Shown piece by piece: positions 1 through 10,435 of a stretch of 64,000 nucleotides of DNA. A program made the translations under genes and the position numbers. The stretch is from positions 110,908 to 174,907 of the forward strand of contig NZ_FQXJ01000010.1 in NCBI RefSeq assembly GCF_900129935.1. The letters are read 5' to 3'. Numbering within the stretch: the first letter of the stretch is position 1; every line of letters starts with the position of its first letter. The notes beneath the pieces were generated by a model. The model saw nothing but the letters and a program-made list of their open reading frames with translations, was not told the DNA's origin and ran no database searches. The DNA comes from Desulfosporosinus lacus DSM 15449 (GTDB lineage Bacteria > Bacillota > Desulfitobacteriia > Desulfitobacteriales > Desulfitobacteriaceae).

Positions 1-587
1 CCTTTGACAATTGAGGTGAGGAGACCTGTATCCCCCTCAATCTCTCCGACTTCCCACCCAAAAAAGTCAGCAATCTCCTGAACTTTTTTTCTGTATCGCT
101 CAAGATCCTTTATCCCGGGAGTCTTAATGAAGATTGCTTTTTGATAACTGCCATACAAAGTTTTAATCAATTTACGCGCTTTCTTTTCACCATATTTCTC
201 TTCATATTCGCAGTATTCCGCTAAGGGAGTTCGCCCATAGTCCAACCATCCCTGGCTAAAATAATAAGTGAGAGAATTCTCCTTGAATAATTCCATATGC
301 CTGGCAGTTGATCCTAACATTAGGCCAATACAATCGTGTGTCGCCGGAAATAAAAGCGGTATACGCGGTGACAGCAACCCAAGCATTGAATTAGAGCAAC
401 GTCCATAAGTAAGTATGATCAAATCATAGTCCTGGCTCTGATTAATTATTTCCTGCAGTTTAGCATGTAACCTATCCGGTCGGGCGTGGTAACTGTAATC
501 TAGAAATTCACAATCCATTCCCTGGTTAAGTCCTTGCGCATGGATTTCATTCATAGTTGACTGGCAACCAATCAGCTTAATTCTCAA
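1..587 (-). CDS. DUF1638 family protein, 3' end outside window
   Basis: The minus-strand frame is open from a TTG start at 587 to the window edge, so about 195 N-terminal codons are visible and the C-terminus is missing. The TTG is chosen because GGAGG lies 10 bases upstream. The start reads RIKLIGCQSTMNEIHAQG, and cysteines recur in YGRCSNSMLG and THDCIGLMLGS, a pattern I associate with DUF1638. The function of that family is not known. Such genes often accompany corrinoid-dependent methyltransferases, which matches the neighbours here. It follows the BCCT carrier gene on the same strand, separated by a hairpin at 641-675. Family assignment comes from recognition of the motifs, not a search. 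Confidence 0.75.
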   Translation of the reverse strand, partial: MRIKLIGCQSTMNEIHAQGLNQGMDCEFLDYSYHARPDRLHAKLQEIINQSQDYDLIILTYGRCSNSMLGLLSPRIPLLFPATHDCIGLMLGSTARHMELFKENSLTYYFSQGWLDYGRTPLAEYCEYEEKYGEKKARKLIKTLYGSYQKAIFIKTPGIKDLERYRKKVQEIADFFGWEVGEIEGDTGLLTSIVK

Positions 588-640
588 CTGCTATCATCCT
601 CCACAACAAGCTTGCTTAATCCATAGAATCTTAACCGCAT

Positions 641-675
641 AAGAACACCCAGGCCTCCACAATCCAGGTGTTCTT
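641..675 (-). terminator. hairpin between BCCT gene and DUF1638 gene
   Basis: AAGAACACC at 641-649 pairs with GGTGTTCTT at 667-675, a 9-bp stem. It lies just after the stop of the BCCT gene on the minus strand. The T-tract is weak, so it could be a partial terminator that lowers expression of the DUF1638 gene. Confidence 0.5.
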
Positions 676-699
676 TGATTTGTATCAGGACTTTCCGAC

Positions 700-2190
700 T
701 TAAAGCTTCTCCTGACCAAGTGCTTTGTAAATGCTAAAGCACATGGCTATCATAATCAACATGAAGGGGAAGGCCGCGACAATAGAAACTGTCTGCAAGA
801 CTGATAACGCTGCAGTGCCGCCGCCGACTAAGATCAGAATGATGGTGAAAGATCCCTGTATGATACCCCAGAAGCTGCGTAATCCCTTGCCTGGGTCCAT
901 GTCACCGTTGGAAGTTAACATAGCAAGTACGTAAGTTGCGGAATTCGCAGCTCCAACAAAACAGGCAACAATGAGTAGAATTGCCAGAGGAGCAGTGATT
1001 GAATATAAAGGTAACTGTTGCAACATGGCGAACAAAGCGGTAGTATAGTCTGTTTTAACAGCGGCTTGAATGGCTCCATTAGAGAGCTTATCCAGGTTGA
1101 AAGCAGCACCGCCGTAAATCGACAGCCAGATCATGGAGAATCCGGAAGGCAATAAGGTCACTGCCAACACAAATTCGCGGATGGTACGACCCTTGGAGAC
1201 ACGGGCGACGAATTGTCCGACGAAGGGTGCCCAGGCAATCCACCATGCCCAGTAGAACACAGTCCAGCCGTTTATCCAGTCTATATTGCCCATCCACAGG
1301 GTCTGTCCGACAAAGTTTTGCAAGTAGGCTCCAAGAGTATCTGTAAAGTTGTTCAGGATAATAACCGTCCCCCCGAACAAGAAGATAAATACCATAAAAC
1401 CAATCGAAAGCCATATCTTAATGTCGGCAGCAATCTGCATAGCCTTGTGCAGGCCGGAGATTGTGGCCAGAGTGAAGAGCAGCGTCATTAATGCGATGAC
1501 TATTGAAACGGTCGTGGGCGTTGCCTGAATTCCCCAAATATATTGCAACCCTGTGGCTATCTGGTTAGAGCCGAGACCTAAGCTAGTGGCTACACCAAAA
1601 ACGGTGGCAAACACTGCCAAGATATCAATTGCTTTGCCGATAGGCCCGTAAATCCGCTCCCCAATCAAAGGATAGAAAGCTGAACTGACTAAGAAGGGTA
1701 GATCCTTGCGGAATTGGAAGTATGCCAGAGCCAGACCCCCGATGGCGAAAATCACCCAAGGATGAATTCCCCAGTGGAAAAACATGATGCGCATGGCTGT
1801 ACGCATAGCCTCAGGGGTACCCGCTGTATCCATCGGCGGGGATAGGTAATGCATCATTGGCTCGGCAACTGACCAGAACACAAGCCCGATACCCATACCT
1901 CCTCCGAACAACATAGAAAACCACTGGAAGTTACTGAACTCAGGCTTGTCGTCGTCTTTTCCCAGTTTGATTTTACCAAAACGACTAAAGGCTATTCCGA
2001 AAATAAAAATCGTAAAAAAAGCGACCGCCAACAGATATAGCCATCCGAAATCAGTCGTTAAAAATGCGAAGGAAGCACTAGCGACTTTACCCATTTGTTC
2101 AGGAAGGAACATGCCGAATATTACGAATAATACGATGATAACTGAAGAAATATACATAACAGAACGGTTTGTTGAGCTTCTACTCGTCAT
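700..2190 (-). CDS. BCCT family betaine/carnitine/choline carrier
   Basis: Predicted sodium- or proton-coupled membrane carrier for quaternary ammonium compounds such as glycine betaine. It is about 496 residues, normal for the family, with about 12 hydrophobic segments. The family signatures are visible: GMGIGLVFWSVAEP near residue 100 and the tryptophan-rich FYWAWWIAWAPF near residue 310, which forms the substrate box. The ATG at 2190 is preferred over the GTG at 2199 because GAGGAG sits only 2 bases before the GTG but 11 before the ATG. It follows the corrinoid and methyltransferase genes on the same strand, so it probably supplies their methylated amine. The exact substrate cannot be read from the sequence. 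Confidence 0.92.
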   Translation of the reverse strand: MTSRSSTNRSVMYISSVIIVLFVIFGMFLPEQMGKVASASFAFLTTDFGWLYLLAVAFFTIFIFGIAFSRFGKIKLGKDDDKPEFSNFQWFSMLFGGGMGIGLVFWSVAEPMMHYLSPPMDTAGTPEAMRTAMRIMFFHWGIHPWVIFAIGGLALAYFQFRKDLPFLVSSAFYPLIGERIYGPIGKAIDILAVFATVFGVATSLGLGSNQIATGLQYIWGIQATPTTVSIVIALMTLLFTLATISGLHKAMQIAADIKIWLSIGFMVFIFLFGGTVIILNNFTDTLGAYLQNFVGQTLWMGNIDWINGWTVFYWAWWIAWAPFVGQFVARVSKGRTIREFVLAVTLLPSGFSMIWLSIYGGAAFNLDKLSNGAIQAAVKTDYTTALFAMLQQLPLYSITAPLAILLIVACFVGAANSATYVLAMLTSNGDMDPGKGLRSFWGIIQGSFTIILILVGGGTAALSVLQTVSIVAAFPFMLIMIAMCFSIYKALGQEKL

Positions 2191-2306
2191 GAATAGCACT
2201 ACTCCTCTCGTAAACTTTACGTTTAATGGATTAGTTTTGTATCCTAGTCCTGGTGCGTGGAGTCGCCAGTCTATAGATCTCTAGTCACCATTTATAACCG
2301 AAAGCA

Positions 2307-2351
2307 ATCCTAGGGACTTTAAAGAATTGTGTTTATTAAGGTCCCTAGGAT
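2307..2351 (-). terminator. hairpin between corrinoid-protein gene and BCCT gene
   Basis: ATCCTAGGGAC at 2307-2317 pairs perfectly with GTCCCTAGGAT at 2341-2351 (11 bp, 23-base loop). It sits between the corrinoid-protein stop and the carrier start on the minus strand. No long T-tract follows, so it may be an attenuating or mRNA-stabilising hairpin inside an operon. Confidence 0.5.
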
Positions 2352-2378
2352 TTAACTGCGTTAGGCATTCTGCTAAGT

Positions 2379-3026
2379 TCACTTTGCCAGCATACGGTCT
2401 GCAAGCGCGACCGCTTCGTCGGCAGATTCAGCCCATCCGTCGGCTCCGATCTCATCTGCATAAGCTTGGCTGGTAGGACCTCCTCCAATGAAGACTTTGA
2501 ACTGATCCTTAAGATTATGCTCTATCAAATAATCAATAATCTGCTTTTGCGCGCTCATCGTTGTTGTCAAGAGGGCACTCGCGCCAATTATGTCCGCTCC
2601 AACTTCTTGAGCCTTTAAAACAAAATCTTCGGCTTTAATATCAGTACCAATATCAAAAACCTTATAGCCTGCTGCCGTGAACATCGCTCCTGTTATATTC
2701 TTACCGATGTCGTGGATATCCCCTTCTACTGTTCCCAAGACAATCTTGCCTTTACTTTCCCCTTCACTCATACCTAATTTAGCTATTTCCGGTTCAAGCA
2801 GACCCAACCCGACTTTCATTGCCTCAGCAGACATCATTACGTCCGGCAGAAAGACTTCCCCTGCTTTCCATAACTCCCCTACAACTTCAATTCCTTTGAT
2901 TAGGCCTTCTTGCACAGCGTCAACCGGATTAATTGATTCATCAATGACCTTCTGGGAAAGTTCCCCCACTATATCTTCATCCCCATCGATAATGGCTTGC
3001 TTTAATTCTAAAAATAGTTCCTTCAT
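2379..3026 (-). CDS. methyltransferase corrinoid protein (MttC/MtgC-like)
   Basis: Corrinoid-binding protein of 215 residues that carries the methyl group between a substrate-specific methyltransferase and a second methyltransferase. Residues 1-85 resemble the helical cap domain. Residues 90-215 form the B12-binding fold with the DxHxxG cobalt-ligand motif (D103, H105, G108 in GDIHDIG). ATG 3026 is taken as the start because GGGAGGAG precedes it; the in-frame ATG at 3044 lies before that ribosome binding site. It follows the MttB-like gene by 34 bases, as in characterised mtg and mtt clusters, so the three methyltransferase genes probably form one operon. Confidence 0.93.
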   Translation of the reverse strand: MKELFLELKQAIIDGDEDIVGELSQKVIDESINPVDAVQEGLIKGIEVVGELWKAGEVFLPDVMMSAEAMKVGLGLLEPEIAKLGMSEGESKGKIVLGTVEGDIHDIGKNITGAMFTAAGYKVFDIGTDIKAEDFVLKAQEVGADIIGASALLTTTMSAQKQIIDYLIEHNLKDQFKVFIGGGPTSQAYADEIGADGWAESADEAVALADRMLAK

Positions 3027-3060
3027 TTGATTTACTCCTCCCATTTCTCAATTATTTAGT

Positions 3061-4473
3061 CTAAGATCGTTGAGCGATGAACTCTAACAATTTTTTATCG
3101 ATGTTCTCGTCAAGTTGGGGTGGTACGTAATTAGCCAAAACCTCTTGCCATTGTTTATGGGCCCTTTGGTTTGTGTCCAGTTTTTCCTTGGACCAAGCAT
3201 CAAAGGCGGCGCGATCACTTAATTGTGGTGTGCGGAACTCCTTTTTATGGTTTCTTCGGGTATGTTTCTGCGTGAGGAAGTGTCCGCCCGGTCCGACTTT
3301 AGCAATCGCATCGTAAGCTAAACCGTCCTCATCAAAGTTGAACCCTTTCAAATAGTGCAAAAGCATTCCTGCCATTTCATCGTCCATCATAAATTTTTCA
3401 TAGGAAATAGCCATGAAATATTGTAAAATCCCCGCAGTATGAAGAACAAAGTTGATACCCGTTACGCTAGCCGCCATCAACGTCATCATTGATTCATATC
3501 CAGCTTGGGCATCCACAATCTTGGAGTCATTTAAAGCCCCACCCGACCGACTGGGAACACCGTAGAAGCGGGCAATTTGAGCACTGGCTGAAATAAACAA
3601 CGCAGTTTCCGGACTGCCGATTGAGAGGCTGCCGGTACGCATATCACTGAGAGCTGAGGTCGAGCCATATACAACCGGTGTTCCAGGATTAATACTTTGG
3701 GCTAAAGCTATCCCTGCCAAGACTTCAGCATTTTGCAGCGCTAAAGTTCCGACCAAGGCTGCCGGTCCAGTAGAACCAGCCATAACCAGAGAAGCAATAA
3801 CAACAGCCTGTCCTGCTTCGGCATAGGCCATCAAGGCTCCCAGCATTCTCTCGTCATATTTTAAGGGAGTCAGGGAGTTAATTAGAGAAATGAGCACTGG
3901 CTTCTCTTTAATGACATCTTTGCCTCCAAAAAGTAACCCAGCCATTTCGATAGAGTCCTGTGCACGTTCCCGTCCCTCGGCACTGCCCATAAAACACTTA
4001 TCCGAGTTTTTGATGGAGCTGTAAATCATTTTCAGATGTCTAATTTCATCCGGAATATCTTGGGGCTCAGCCACCGTCCCGCCTGTCATATGCAAGTTTT
4101 TGCTTGCTCCGGCTAGCTTAACAATATTCTCGTAATCCTGCATCGTGCTTTTACGACGGGTCCCATCAGCTAATTGGATAAAGGGAGCCCCGTAACCAGG
4201 CATATAGATTATATTTTCACCGCCACAGACCAAGTCGTGCTCTGGATTGCGAGCATGCAGAGTAAATTCAGCAGGTGCCAGCTTAATTTTCCCTTCAATA
4301 AATTCTCTCGTGAAATGGACCCGGTTTCCTTCTACCTTTAGTCCTTGGGCCCTAAAGACCTTCAAAGCCGGTTCATATTCAAACTCCATACCGATTTCTT
4401 CAAGAATCTTAATTGATTCATTATGAATTATTAGCACCTGCTCTTCAGTCAACACATTATACTTTGGCAACAT
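3061..4473 (-). CDS. MttB-family methyltransferase, non-pyrrolysine (MtgB-like)
   Basis: 470-residue trimethylamine-methyltransferase superfamily protein. Family members transfer a methyl group from a quaternary or tertiary amine to a corrinoid protein. The frame is continuous with no internal amber codon, so it belongs to the non-pyrrolysine branch; a known member is MtgB of Desulfitobacterium hafniense, a glycine betaine methyltransferase. The ATG follows AAGGGGTG with a 7-base gap. Partners lie on both sides: the MtrH-like enzyme upstream and the corrinoid protein downstream. Glycine betaine is the best guess because two BCCT carriers are adjacent, but proline betaine, carnitine or gamma-butyrobetaine enzymes of this superfamily look similar. 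Confidence 0.9.
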   Translation of the reverse strand: MLPKYNVLTEEQVLIIHNESIKILEEIGMEFEYEPALKVFRAQGLKVEGNRVHFTREFIEGKIKLAPAEFTLHARNPEHDLVCGGENIIYMPGYGAPFIQLADGTRRKSTMQDYENIVKLAGASKNLHMTGGTVAEPQDIPDEIRHLKMIYSSIKNSDKCFMGSAEGRERAQDSIEMAGLLFGGKDVIKEKPVLISLINSLTPLKYDERMLGALMAYAEAGQAVVIASLVMAGSTGPAALVGTLALQNAEVLAGIALAQSINPGTPVVYGSTSALSDMRTGSLSIGSPETALFISASAQIARFYGVPSRSGGALNDSKIVDAQAGYESMMTLMAASVTGINFVLHTAGILQYFMAISYEKFMMDDEMAGMLLHYLKGFNFDEDGLAYDAIAKVGPGGHFLTQKHTRRNHKKEFRTPQLSDRAAFDAWSKEKLDTNQRAHKQWQEVLANYVPPQLDENIDKKLLEFIAQRS

Positions 4474-4531
4474 AGTTAAACACCCCTTTATAGTTTGAAA
4501 TAGTATCTTTCATAAAAAACCTTAAGACTTT

Positions 4532-5527
<996 letters not shown>

Positions 5528-5663
5528 CTATTATTTTTTCAAGTGCGGTTCCGCAATCCTGAGAAATTCACCCCCTAATATGCTAATGACATCTTCCATT
5601 TGTTAATTGATATTGCCTGCATTCATCATAACACCATAGTTCTTTCATATTAACACTACAGTT

Positions 5664-5683
5664 ATGCTCGTTTTGCTACATTT
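5664..5683. promoter_or_regulatory. 20-base repeated candidate operator, copy 1
   Basis: ATGCTCGTTTTGCTACATTT lies 212 bases upstream of the MtgA-like start and is identical to 7427-7446. A GCTCG/GCTAC half-repeat spaced by about 9 bases fits the direct-repeat sites usual for AraC-type regulators, such as the response regulator at 12299. Binding is inferred only. Confidence 0.5.
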
Positions 5684-5780
5684 GAGGCCGAAAATGAAAA
5701 TTCCGATTATTCGTTTTTTTTGGATATTATTTTTATATTTTAAATCAAATAAAGTTACACAAGCTCATATTATAAAGTTA

Positions 5781-5815
5781 AAAACCAAAAACTCCACACT
5801 GATTAGCATGGAGTC
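5781..5815 (-). terminator. terminator of second BCCT gene
   Basis: On the minus strand a stem of ACTCCA and TGGAGT (5791-5796 with 5809-5814) is followed by TTTTTGGTTTTT, starting about 30 bases after the carrier stop codon. Confidence 0.7.
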
Positions 5816-5841
5816 TTAAACTTGGTCCAAATACTTCTTCT

Positions 5842-7344
5842 TTAATTTTCATTTTTGAACGCCTTTATAATCGAGGCAACCATAGCAAAAATAACAAACA
5901 TGAAAGGAAATGCAGAAACGATGGAGGCCGTCTGCAATGCACCAAGGCCCCCGGCTGCCATTAAAGCAATTGCGGCCGCACCTACAACAAAACCCCAGAA
6001 GATCTTCAGTCCAGCTTTGGGGTTTAATTCCCCACCTGATGTGAACATAGCCAGGACATAGGTTGCAGAGTCCGCTGATGTAATAAAGAAGATCGCTATA
6101 ATTAAGGTCGTTAGGCATGTCAGAACACCCGCCAGGGGGTAATACTGGAACATGGCAAAAATGGCTGTACTCATATCTTTTGCTACTTGTGTTGCAATAC
6201 CTCCATGTTCAAAAACATCAATATAAAGCGCGCTGTTCCCCATGACTCCCATCCAGATAAAACTCATCAAAGCAGGGGCAATGACCACACCTAAAATAAA
6301 TTCTCTAACCGTCCGTCCCCTTGAAATTCGGGCAATAAATGCACCAACGAACGGACCCCAGGCAACCCACCATGCCCAGTAGAAAATCGTCCAGCCCTTT
6401 ACCCAACCCGGATTAGTGTTATATGCATCAGCCCAAAGACTCATTTGTATAATGTTTTGAACGTAAGAACCGATAGTTTCGACAAAGCCATTAAGAATGA
6501 ATCGAGTCGGTCCAACGATTAGCATGAAAGTTAAAATAACAAAAAGCAACAGCATATTGACTTTGCTTAGAAATTTAATTCCTCGTTCAATTCCAGTTAC
6601 TGCAGATGTTATAAATAATGCTGTAATTACTGCGATGATAACGACAGTTGTCGTGTTACCCGTGGGTAGGCCATAGGCATAATTTAACCCAGTGCCGATC
6701 TGCATGGCACCTAAGCCTAAAGATGTAGCCATCCCAAATATTGTTGCAAATACGGCCAAGATATCAACTAACTTGCCAATCCATCCCTTAATTCCCTGTT
6801 CTCCAAGCAATGGATAAAGGGTGGAGCTCACTAAAGCTGGTAAGCCTTTGCGGAACTGGAAGTAGGCCATCGACAAGCCTATAACAGCAAAAACGCTCCA
6901 AGGATGCAGTCCCCAATGAAAAAAAGTATAACGCATTGCAATCTGAGCTGATTCAATAGTAGAAGGTTGACCAAAAGGAGGAGACGCATAGTGCGTCATC
7001 GGTTCAGCTACACCCCAGAAGATAAGTCCAATTCCCATACCAGCTGCAAAGAGCATGGAAAACCAGCTCAAAGTACTGTATTCAGGCTTCTCACAATCTT
7101 TGCCCAAGATAATATTCCCATATTTACTTAGGGCAATAAATAGAGCAAATAACAGAAAGAAAGTCACGCCAATTAAGTAACTCCAGCCACAATTCTCCGT
7201 AATGAATTGCTGTACTGCGTTGAATGTGTCACCAGCCTCTTTAGGCTGACATAGGGTCCAGAGAACAAACAGAACCATAATGGCCGCCGAAAATGAGAAG
7301 ATGGCAGGATCAATTTTGCCAATAAAACTCTTTTTATTACTCAT
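5842..7344 (-). CDS. BCCT family betaine/carnitine/choline carrier (second copy)
   Basis: 500-residue paralogue of the carrier at 700-2190, again with about 12 membrane spans, GMGIGLIFWGVAEPMTHY near residue 95 and FYWAWWVAWGPFVGAF near residue 325. ATG 7344 is preferred because GGGAGGAGG precedes it; a TTG at 7359 lies before that site. Its own terminator and upstream motif copy (7427-7446) suggest an independent transcript that shares regulation with the methyltransferase operon. Two carriers around one methyltransferase set may differ in affinity or in substrate. Confidence 0.92.
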   Translation of the reverse strand: MSNKKSFIGKIDPAIFSFSAAIMVLFVLWTLCQPKEAGDTFNAVQQFITENCGWSYLIGVTFFLLFALFIALSKYGNIILGKDCEKPEYSTLSWFSMLFAAGMGIGLIFWGVAEPMTHYASPPFGQPSTIESAQIAMRYTFFHWGLHPWSVFAVIGLSMAYFQFRKGLPALVSSTLYPLLGEQGIKGWIGKLVDILAVFATIFGMATSLGLGAMQIGTGLNYAYGLPTGNTTTVVIIAVITALFITSAVTGIERGIKFLSKVNMLLLFVILTFMLIVGPTRFILNGFVETIGSYVQNIIQMSLWADAYNTNPGWVKGWTIFYWAWWVAWGPFVGAFIARISRGRTVREFILGVVIAPALMSFIWMGVMGNSALYIDVFEHGGIATQVAKDMSTAIFAMFQYYPLAGVLTCLTTLIIAIFFITSADSATYVLAMFTSGGELNPKAGLKIFWGFVVGAAAIALMAAGGLGALQTASIVSAFPFMFVIFAMVASIIKAFKNEN

Positions 7345-7728
7345 TCTTCCTCCTCCCAAAACGGGAAATATAACCCCCCTTACTTCTCATCTTAACATCT
7401 TTTTTTTATTCTAGGTTGCCACAACAATGCTCGTTTTGCTACATTTATGCCATTTTTGAAAATTCTAACTACTTTAATTAATAGTTATTTAATAGTGTCA
7501 TTTCAACCTTAATAATTAAACTAATATAACCCATTATTTAAAATGGTTAAAAAAACCATTAAGTTCCAATTACCATTAACGAAATTCACTGGAAATTATT
7601 AATGGGTTAAGTCTATAATCATAAAAGGAACTTATTTCTAAGCTGTATCTATTAGTTAATTGGGCGCCGATCATGGCACCTAACTCTGGAAAGTGAGTAT
7701 CGACATAGTAAGGTGAGGAGAGGATCTT
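7345..7728. other. divergent promoter region, BCCT carrier / PocR kinase
   Basis: 384 AT-rich bases between divergent genes. It holds the second copy of the 20-base motif (7427-7446), 83 bases before the carrier start. No gene is seen. Promoters for both directions must lie here, but I cannot place them with confidence. Confidence 0.5.
7427..7446. promoter_or_regulatory. 20-base repeated candidate operator, copy 2
   Basis: Identical over 20 bases to 5664-5683 and in the same orientation relative to the downstream minus-strand gene. It sits 83 bases upstream of the carrier ATG, a plausible position for an activator site. Confidence 0.5.
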
Positions 7729-8949
7729 ATGGACCATCCACCAAAGAGCCTATTTCAACTGATCGAAGAAGATAAGCTGGTTCGAATCATCGAAACTTTC
7801 ACTAAGGCCACAGACATCACTATTGATATTAATGATGCTCTTGGTTTTCCTGTAGTAAAGCATGATTACTTTTATGGCTTTTGCCGCAGTATCCGCTCCA
7901 AAGATGCCGGTCTAAAGCGATGCATTAATTCCAATGCTACTCTGGGTTTCAATACCGTAGAGCAGGGCAATTCATGTATGGGCAAATGCCATGCTGGTGT
8001 CATGCTAATGTCGGTGCCAATCATCGTGGATGATCAGTTTTATGGCTCCATTACATGCGGTCAGATGCACCTCGAAAAACCACAAGCTCCAGAGATTGAG
8101 GATATGCTTCACGTTACTGCGGACTTGGGCCTGGACCCTGAATCCTTGACCCAAACTTTTCAGGAAATCCAAGTTATAAGCATGGAAAAATGCCAAGCTG
8201 CAGGTGGACTTATACAATTTGTGGTAAGTTATATAGTCGAACTAATCTATCGAGCTAAGATGCAAGAAGGGTTAAGTAAAGAGAAATTAAAGGCAGCCGA
8301 AGATGCCCGAATTATTGTAGAGCTTGAACACACATTGCATAAGGCAGAATTGAAAAACCTGCAGGCCCAAATCAAACCTCACTTCTTATTCAACACTCTA
8401 AATACTATCATCAGTTTGGTAACTCTCGGTGAAAACACCAAAGGATTAAATACTCTTTTCGCCCTGTCCAATTTACTAAGACATAATATAGATCAACCTG
8501 AAGAACTGGTTTCCTTGCTGGAAGAACTTCATTATGTCGAAAGCTATCTTCTTATTCAAAAAAACAGGTTTGGAGAGCGGCTAGAAGTAACCATAGATAT
8601 TCCAATTGACCTCCAAGATATCCAAATCCCTTTCTTAAGTTTGCAGCCGCTGGTGGAGAATGCCTGCATCCACGGATTGGAACCTAAAGAGGGTATTGGT
8701 CACCTCTGGATTGTGGGTAAAAAGGTGAGGGGCCATGTGGAAATCTCTGTGATAGATGATGGAGTGGGCATGCCTGAACATTATGCTCCTATCGACTTAA
8801 ACCAAGATCATCAGTGTGTCCCAGGGATTGGTCTGCGCAATGTTCATAGGCGCTTGCAACTTCAATTTGGCAAAGAATTCGGTGTCAGGCTGTTTCCTAA
8901 ACAAGCGCTTACTACCGTAATTCTCTTAATTCCAAATCATAAAGTGTAA
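7729..8949 (+). CDS. PocR-domain sensor histidine kinase (LytS/YesM type)
   Basis: 406-residue cytoplasmic-looking sensor kinase. Residues 1-165 resemble the PocR ligand-binding domain, with cysteines C52, C65, C83, C87 and C110 in the usual FC...RC...CxxxCH order. Residues about 180-210 are helical. The His_kinase motif PHFLFN has its phospho-acceptor at H218, and the HATPase part shows PLVENACIHG and DDGVGMP. No membrane span is evident, so the signal is probably intracellular, perhaps a small metabolite. GGAGAGG lies before the ATG. The likely partner is the AraC-type response regulator at 12299, the next regulator on the same strand. Confidence 0.88.
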   Translation: MDHPPKSLFQLIEEDKLVRIIETFTKATDITIDINDALGFPVVKHDYFYGFCRSIRSKDAGLKRCINSNATLGFNTVEQGNSCMGKCHAGVMLMSVPIIVDDQFYGSITCGQMHLEKPQAPEIEDMLHVTADLGLDPESLTQTFQEIQVISMEKCQAAGGLIQFVVSYIVELIYRAKMQEGLSKEKLKAAEDARIIVELEHTLHKAELKNLQAQIKPHFLFNTLNTIISLVTLGENTKGLNTLFALSNLLRHNIDQPEELVSLLEELHYVESYLLIQKNRFGERLEVTIDIPIDLQDIQIPFLSLQPLVENACIHGLEPKEGIGHLWIVGKKVRGHVEISVIDDGVGMPEHYAPIDLNQDHQCVPGIGLRNVHRRLQLQFGKEFGVRLFPKQALTTVILLIPNHKV

Positions 8950-9095
8950 ACTCCGAAATAGGTTTCTTCTCATCCTCACAACACATTGCCATCGATTACG
9001 ATTATGGGTGTTCTTGACTCGAACATCCTCGTTCGAATCAGGCGGTTCCTCTAACCTCAAACGTCTTTTTATGTCCTGACCAACTTAAAGAGAGC

Positions 9096-9128
9096 ATAAA
9101 AAGGACAGGCTGCCGCCTGTCCTTTACT
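9096..9128. terminator. bidirectional terminator between kinase and ald
   Basis: AAAGGACAGGC (9100-9110) pairs over 11 bp with GCCTGTCCTTT (9115-9125) around a TGCC loop, flanked by A and T runs. It serves the convergent ends of the kinase and alanine dehydrogenase genes. Confidence 0.85.
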
Positions 9129-9150
9129 GTCTGAAGAAAGTATGTTTAGG

Positions 9151-10284
9151 TTAAAAACTTGCAGGTACTTCAGTTACTTCCCCTAACGGTGTGTACTCCT
9201 GATTGAGAGCCTCTGCAACGGCTTTATAGGTGAGTTTACCATGGATAACGTTGACACCGCGGGCCAGTGCCAGATCGGTTCTGATTGCTTCAGCATAGCC
9301 CAATCCAGCTAGCTTCAGCGCGTATGGCAAAGTGGCATTGGTCAAGGCGAAGGTAGAAGTTCGAGCTACTGCTCCAGGCATGTTTGCTACACTATAGTGT
9401 ATGACACCAAACTTTTCATAGGTTGGCTCTGCATGAGTGGTCACATGATCGATTGTTTCTACGCTGCCACCTTGGTCAATTGCCACGTCTACAATCACCG
9501 AACCTGGTTTCATAGCTTTAACCATTTCCTCAGTAACAAGCTTAGGAGCTTTTGCACCTGGGATCAGAACTGCTCCAACCAGTAAATCGGCCTTCTCGGC
9601 AGCCTGCATAATATTATAATTGTTAGACATTAATGTTTTGATTCGTGAGCCAAAGATATCATCCAGATAGCGAAGACGAGCAGTACTTACATCCAGAATA
9701 GTAACCTCTGCTCCCATACCGATTGCCATTTTTGCCGCATTAATACCAACAATACCACCACCGACGATGGTAACTTTCGCAGGAGAAACTCCGGGAACCC
9801 CTCCTAAGAGAATCCCCTTTCCGCCATGTTGCTTTTCCAAGAACTGAGCACCAATCTGAACCGACATACGTCCGGCGACTTCACTCATGGGTATGAGCAA
9901 AGGCAGACTGCCGTCAGCAGGCTGAACAGTTTCGTAAGCAATACCTACAACATTTTTCTTGAGTAACGCTGCGGTCAATGTAGGCTCGGGAGCCAGGTGA
10001 AGGTAGGTAAATAAAAGTTGACCGTCTTTAAACAGATTATATTCTGATGGCAGAGGCTCTTTAACTTTCATAATCATCTCTGCGCTCGTATAAACATCCT
10101 CCGGAGCAGCCAAAATTTCTGCTCCTGCGGCAATGTATTCCTGATTACTGATTCCACTGCCTACACCAGCGTTATTTTCAATAACGACTTGGTGACCGGC
10201 TTTACAAAATGCCACTACGCCTGCGGGGGTAAGCGCAACTCGGTTTTCGTTATTCTTAATTTCTTTCGGTACACCGATAATCAT
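9151..10284 (-). CDS. ald: alanine dehydrogenase
   Basis: NAD-dependent oxidation of L-alanine to pyruvate and ammonia, or the reverse. The 377-residue length fits the family. Substrate and catalytic residues are in place: R15 ([10 protein letters not shown]), K75 (MKVKEPLP) and H96 (YLHLAPEP). The dinucleotide-binding [11 protein letters not shown] is near residue 175. It is followed on the same strand by nothing and preceded by an alanine carrier gene, so the pair probably allows growth on or re-uptake of alanine. The gene lies between two parts of a probable two-component system, which may control it. Confidence 0.95.
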   Translation of the reverse strand: MIIGVPKEIKNNENRVALTPAGVVAFCKAGHQVVIENNAGVGSGISNQEYIAAGAEILAAPEDVYTSAEMIMKVKEPLPSEYNLFKDGQLLFTYLHLAPEPTLTAALLKKNVVGIAYETVQPADGSLPLLIPMSEVAGRMSVQIGAQFLEKQHGGKGILLGGVPGVSPAKVTIVGGGIVGINAAKMAIGMGAEVTILDVSTARLRYLDDIFGSRIKTLMSNNYNIMQAAEKADLLVGAVLIPGAKAPKLVTEEMVKAMKPGSVIVDVAIDQGGSVETIDHVTTHAEPTYEKFGVIHYSVANMPGAVARTSTFALTNATLPYALKLAGLGYAEAIRTDLALARGVNVIHGKLTYKAVAEALNQEYTPLGEVTEVPASF

Positions 10285-10435
10285 CCAAATTACTCTCCTC
10301 TCAGTTGGGGATTTTTAATAGCATTATCATCTCACACATACAAGTCTTTAAACCATACAAAATCTTGTGTAATAGACTCAATATATTGTCAGATAACTCG
10401 CTTTAAAATTATGTCTTTGGAAATTAGTACTCAGG

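Noticed and set aside
3061..4473. Possible pyrrolysine-encoding MttB gene
   Set aside because: The frame is open for 470 codons to its natural stop with no internal amber codon, so no read-through is needed.
7674..7690. TGGCAC as the -24 element of a sigma-54 promoter before the PocR kinase
   Set aside because: No GC at the required -12 position.
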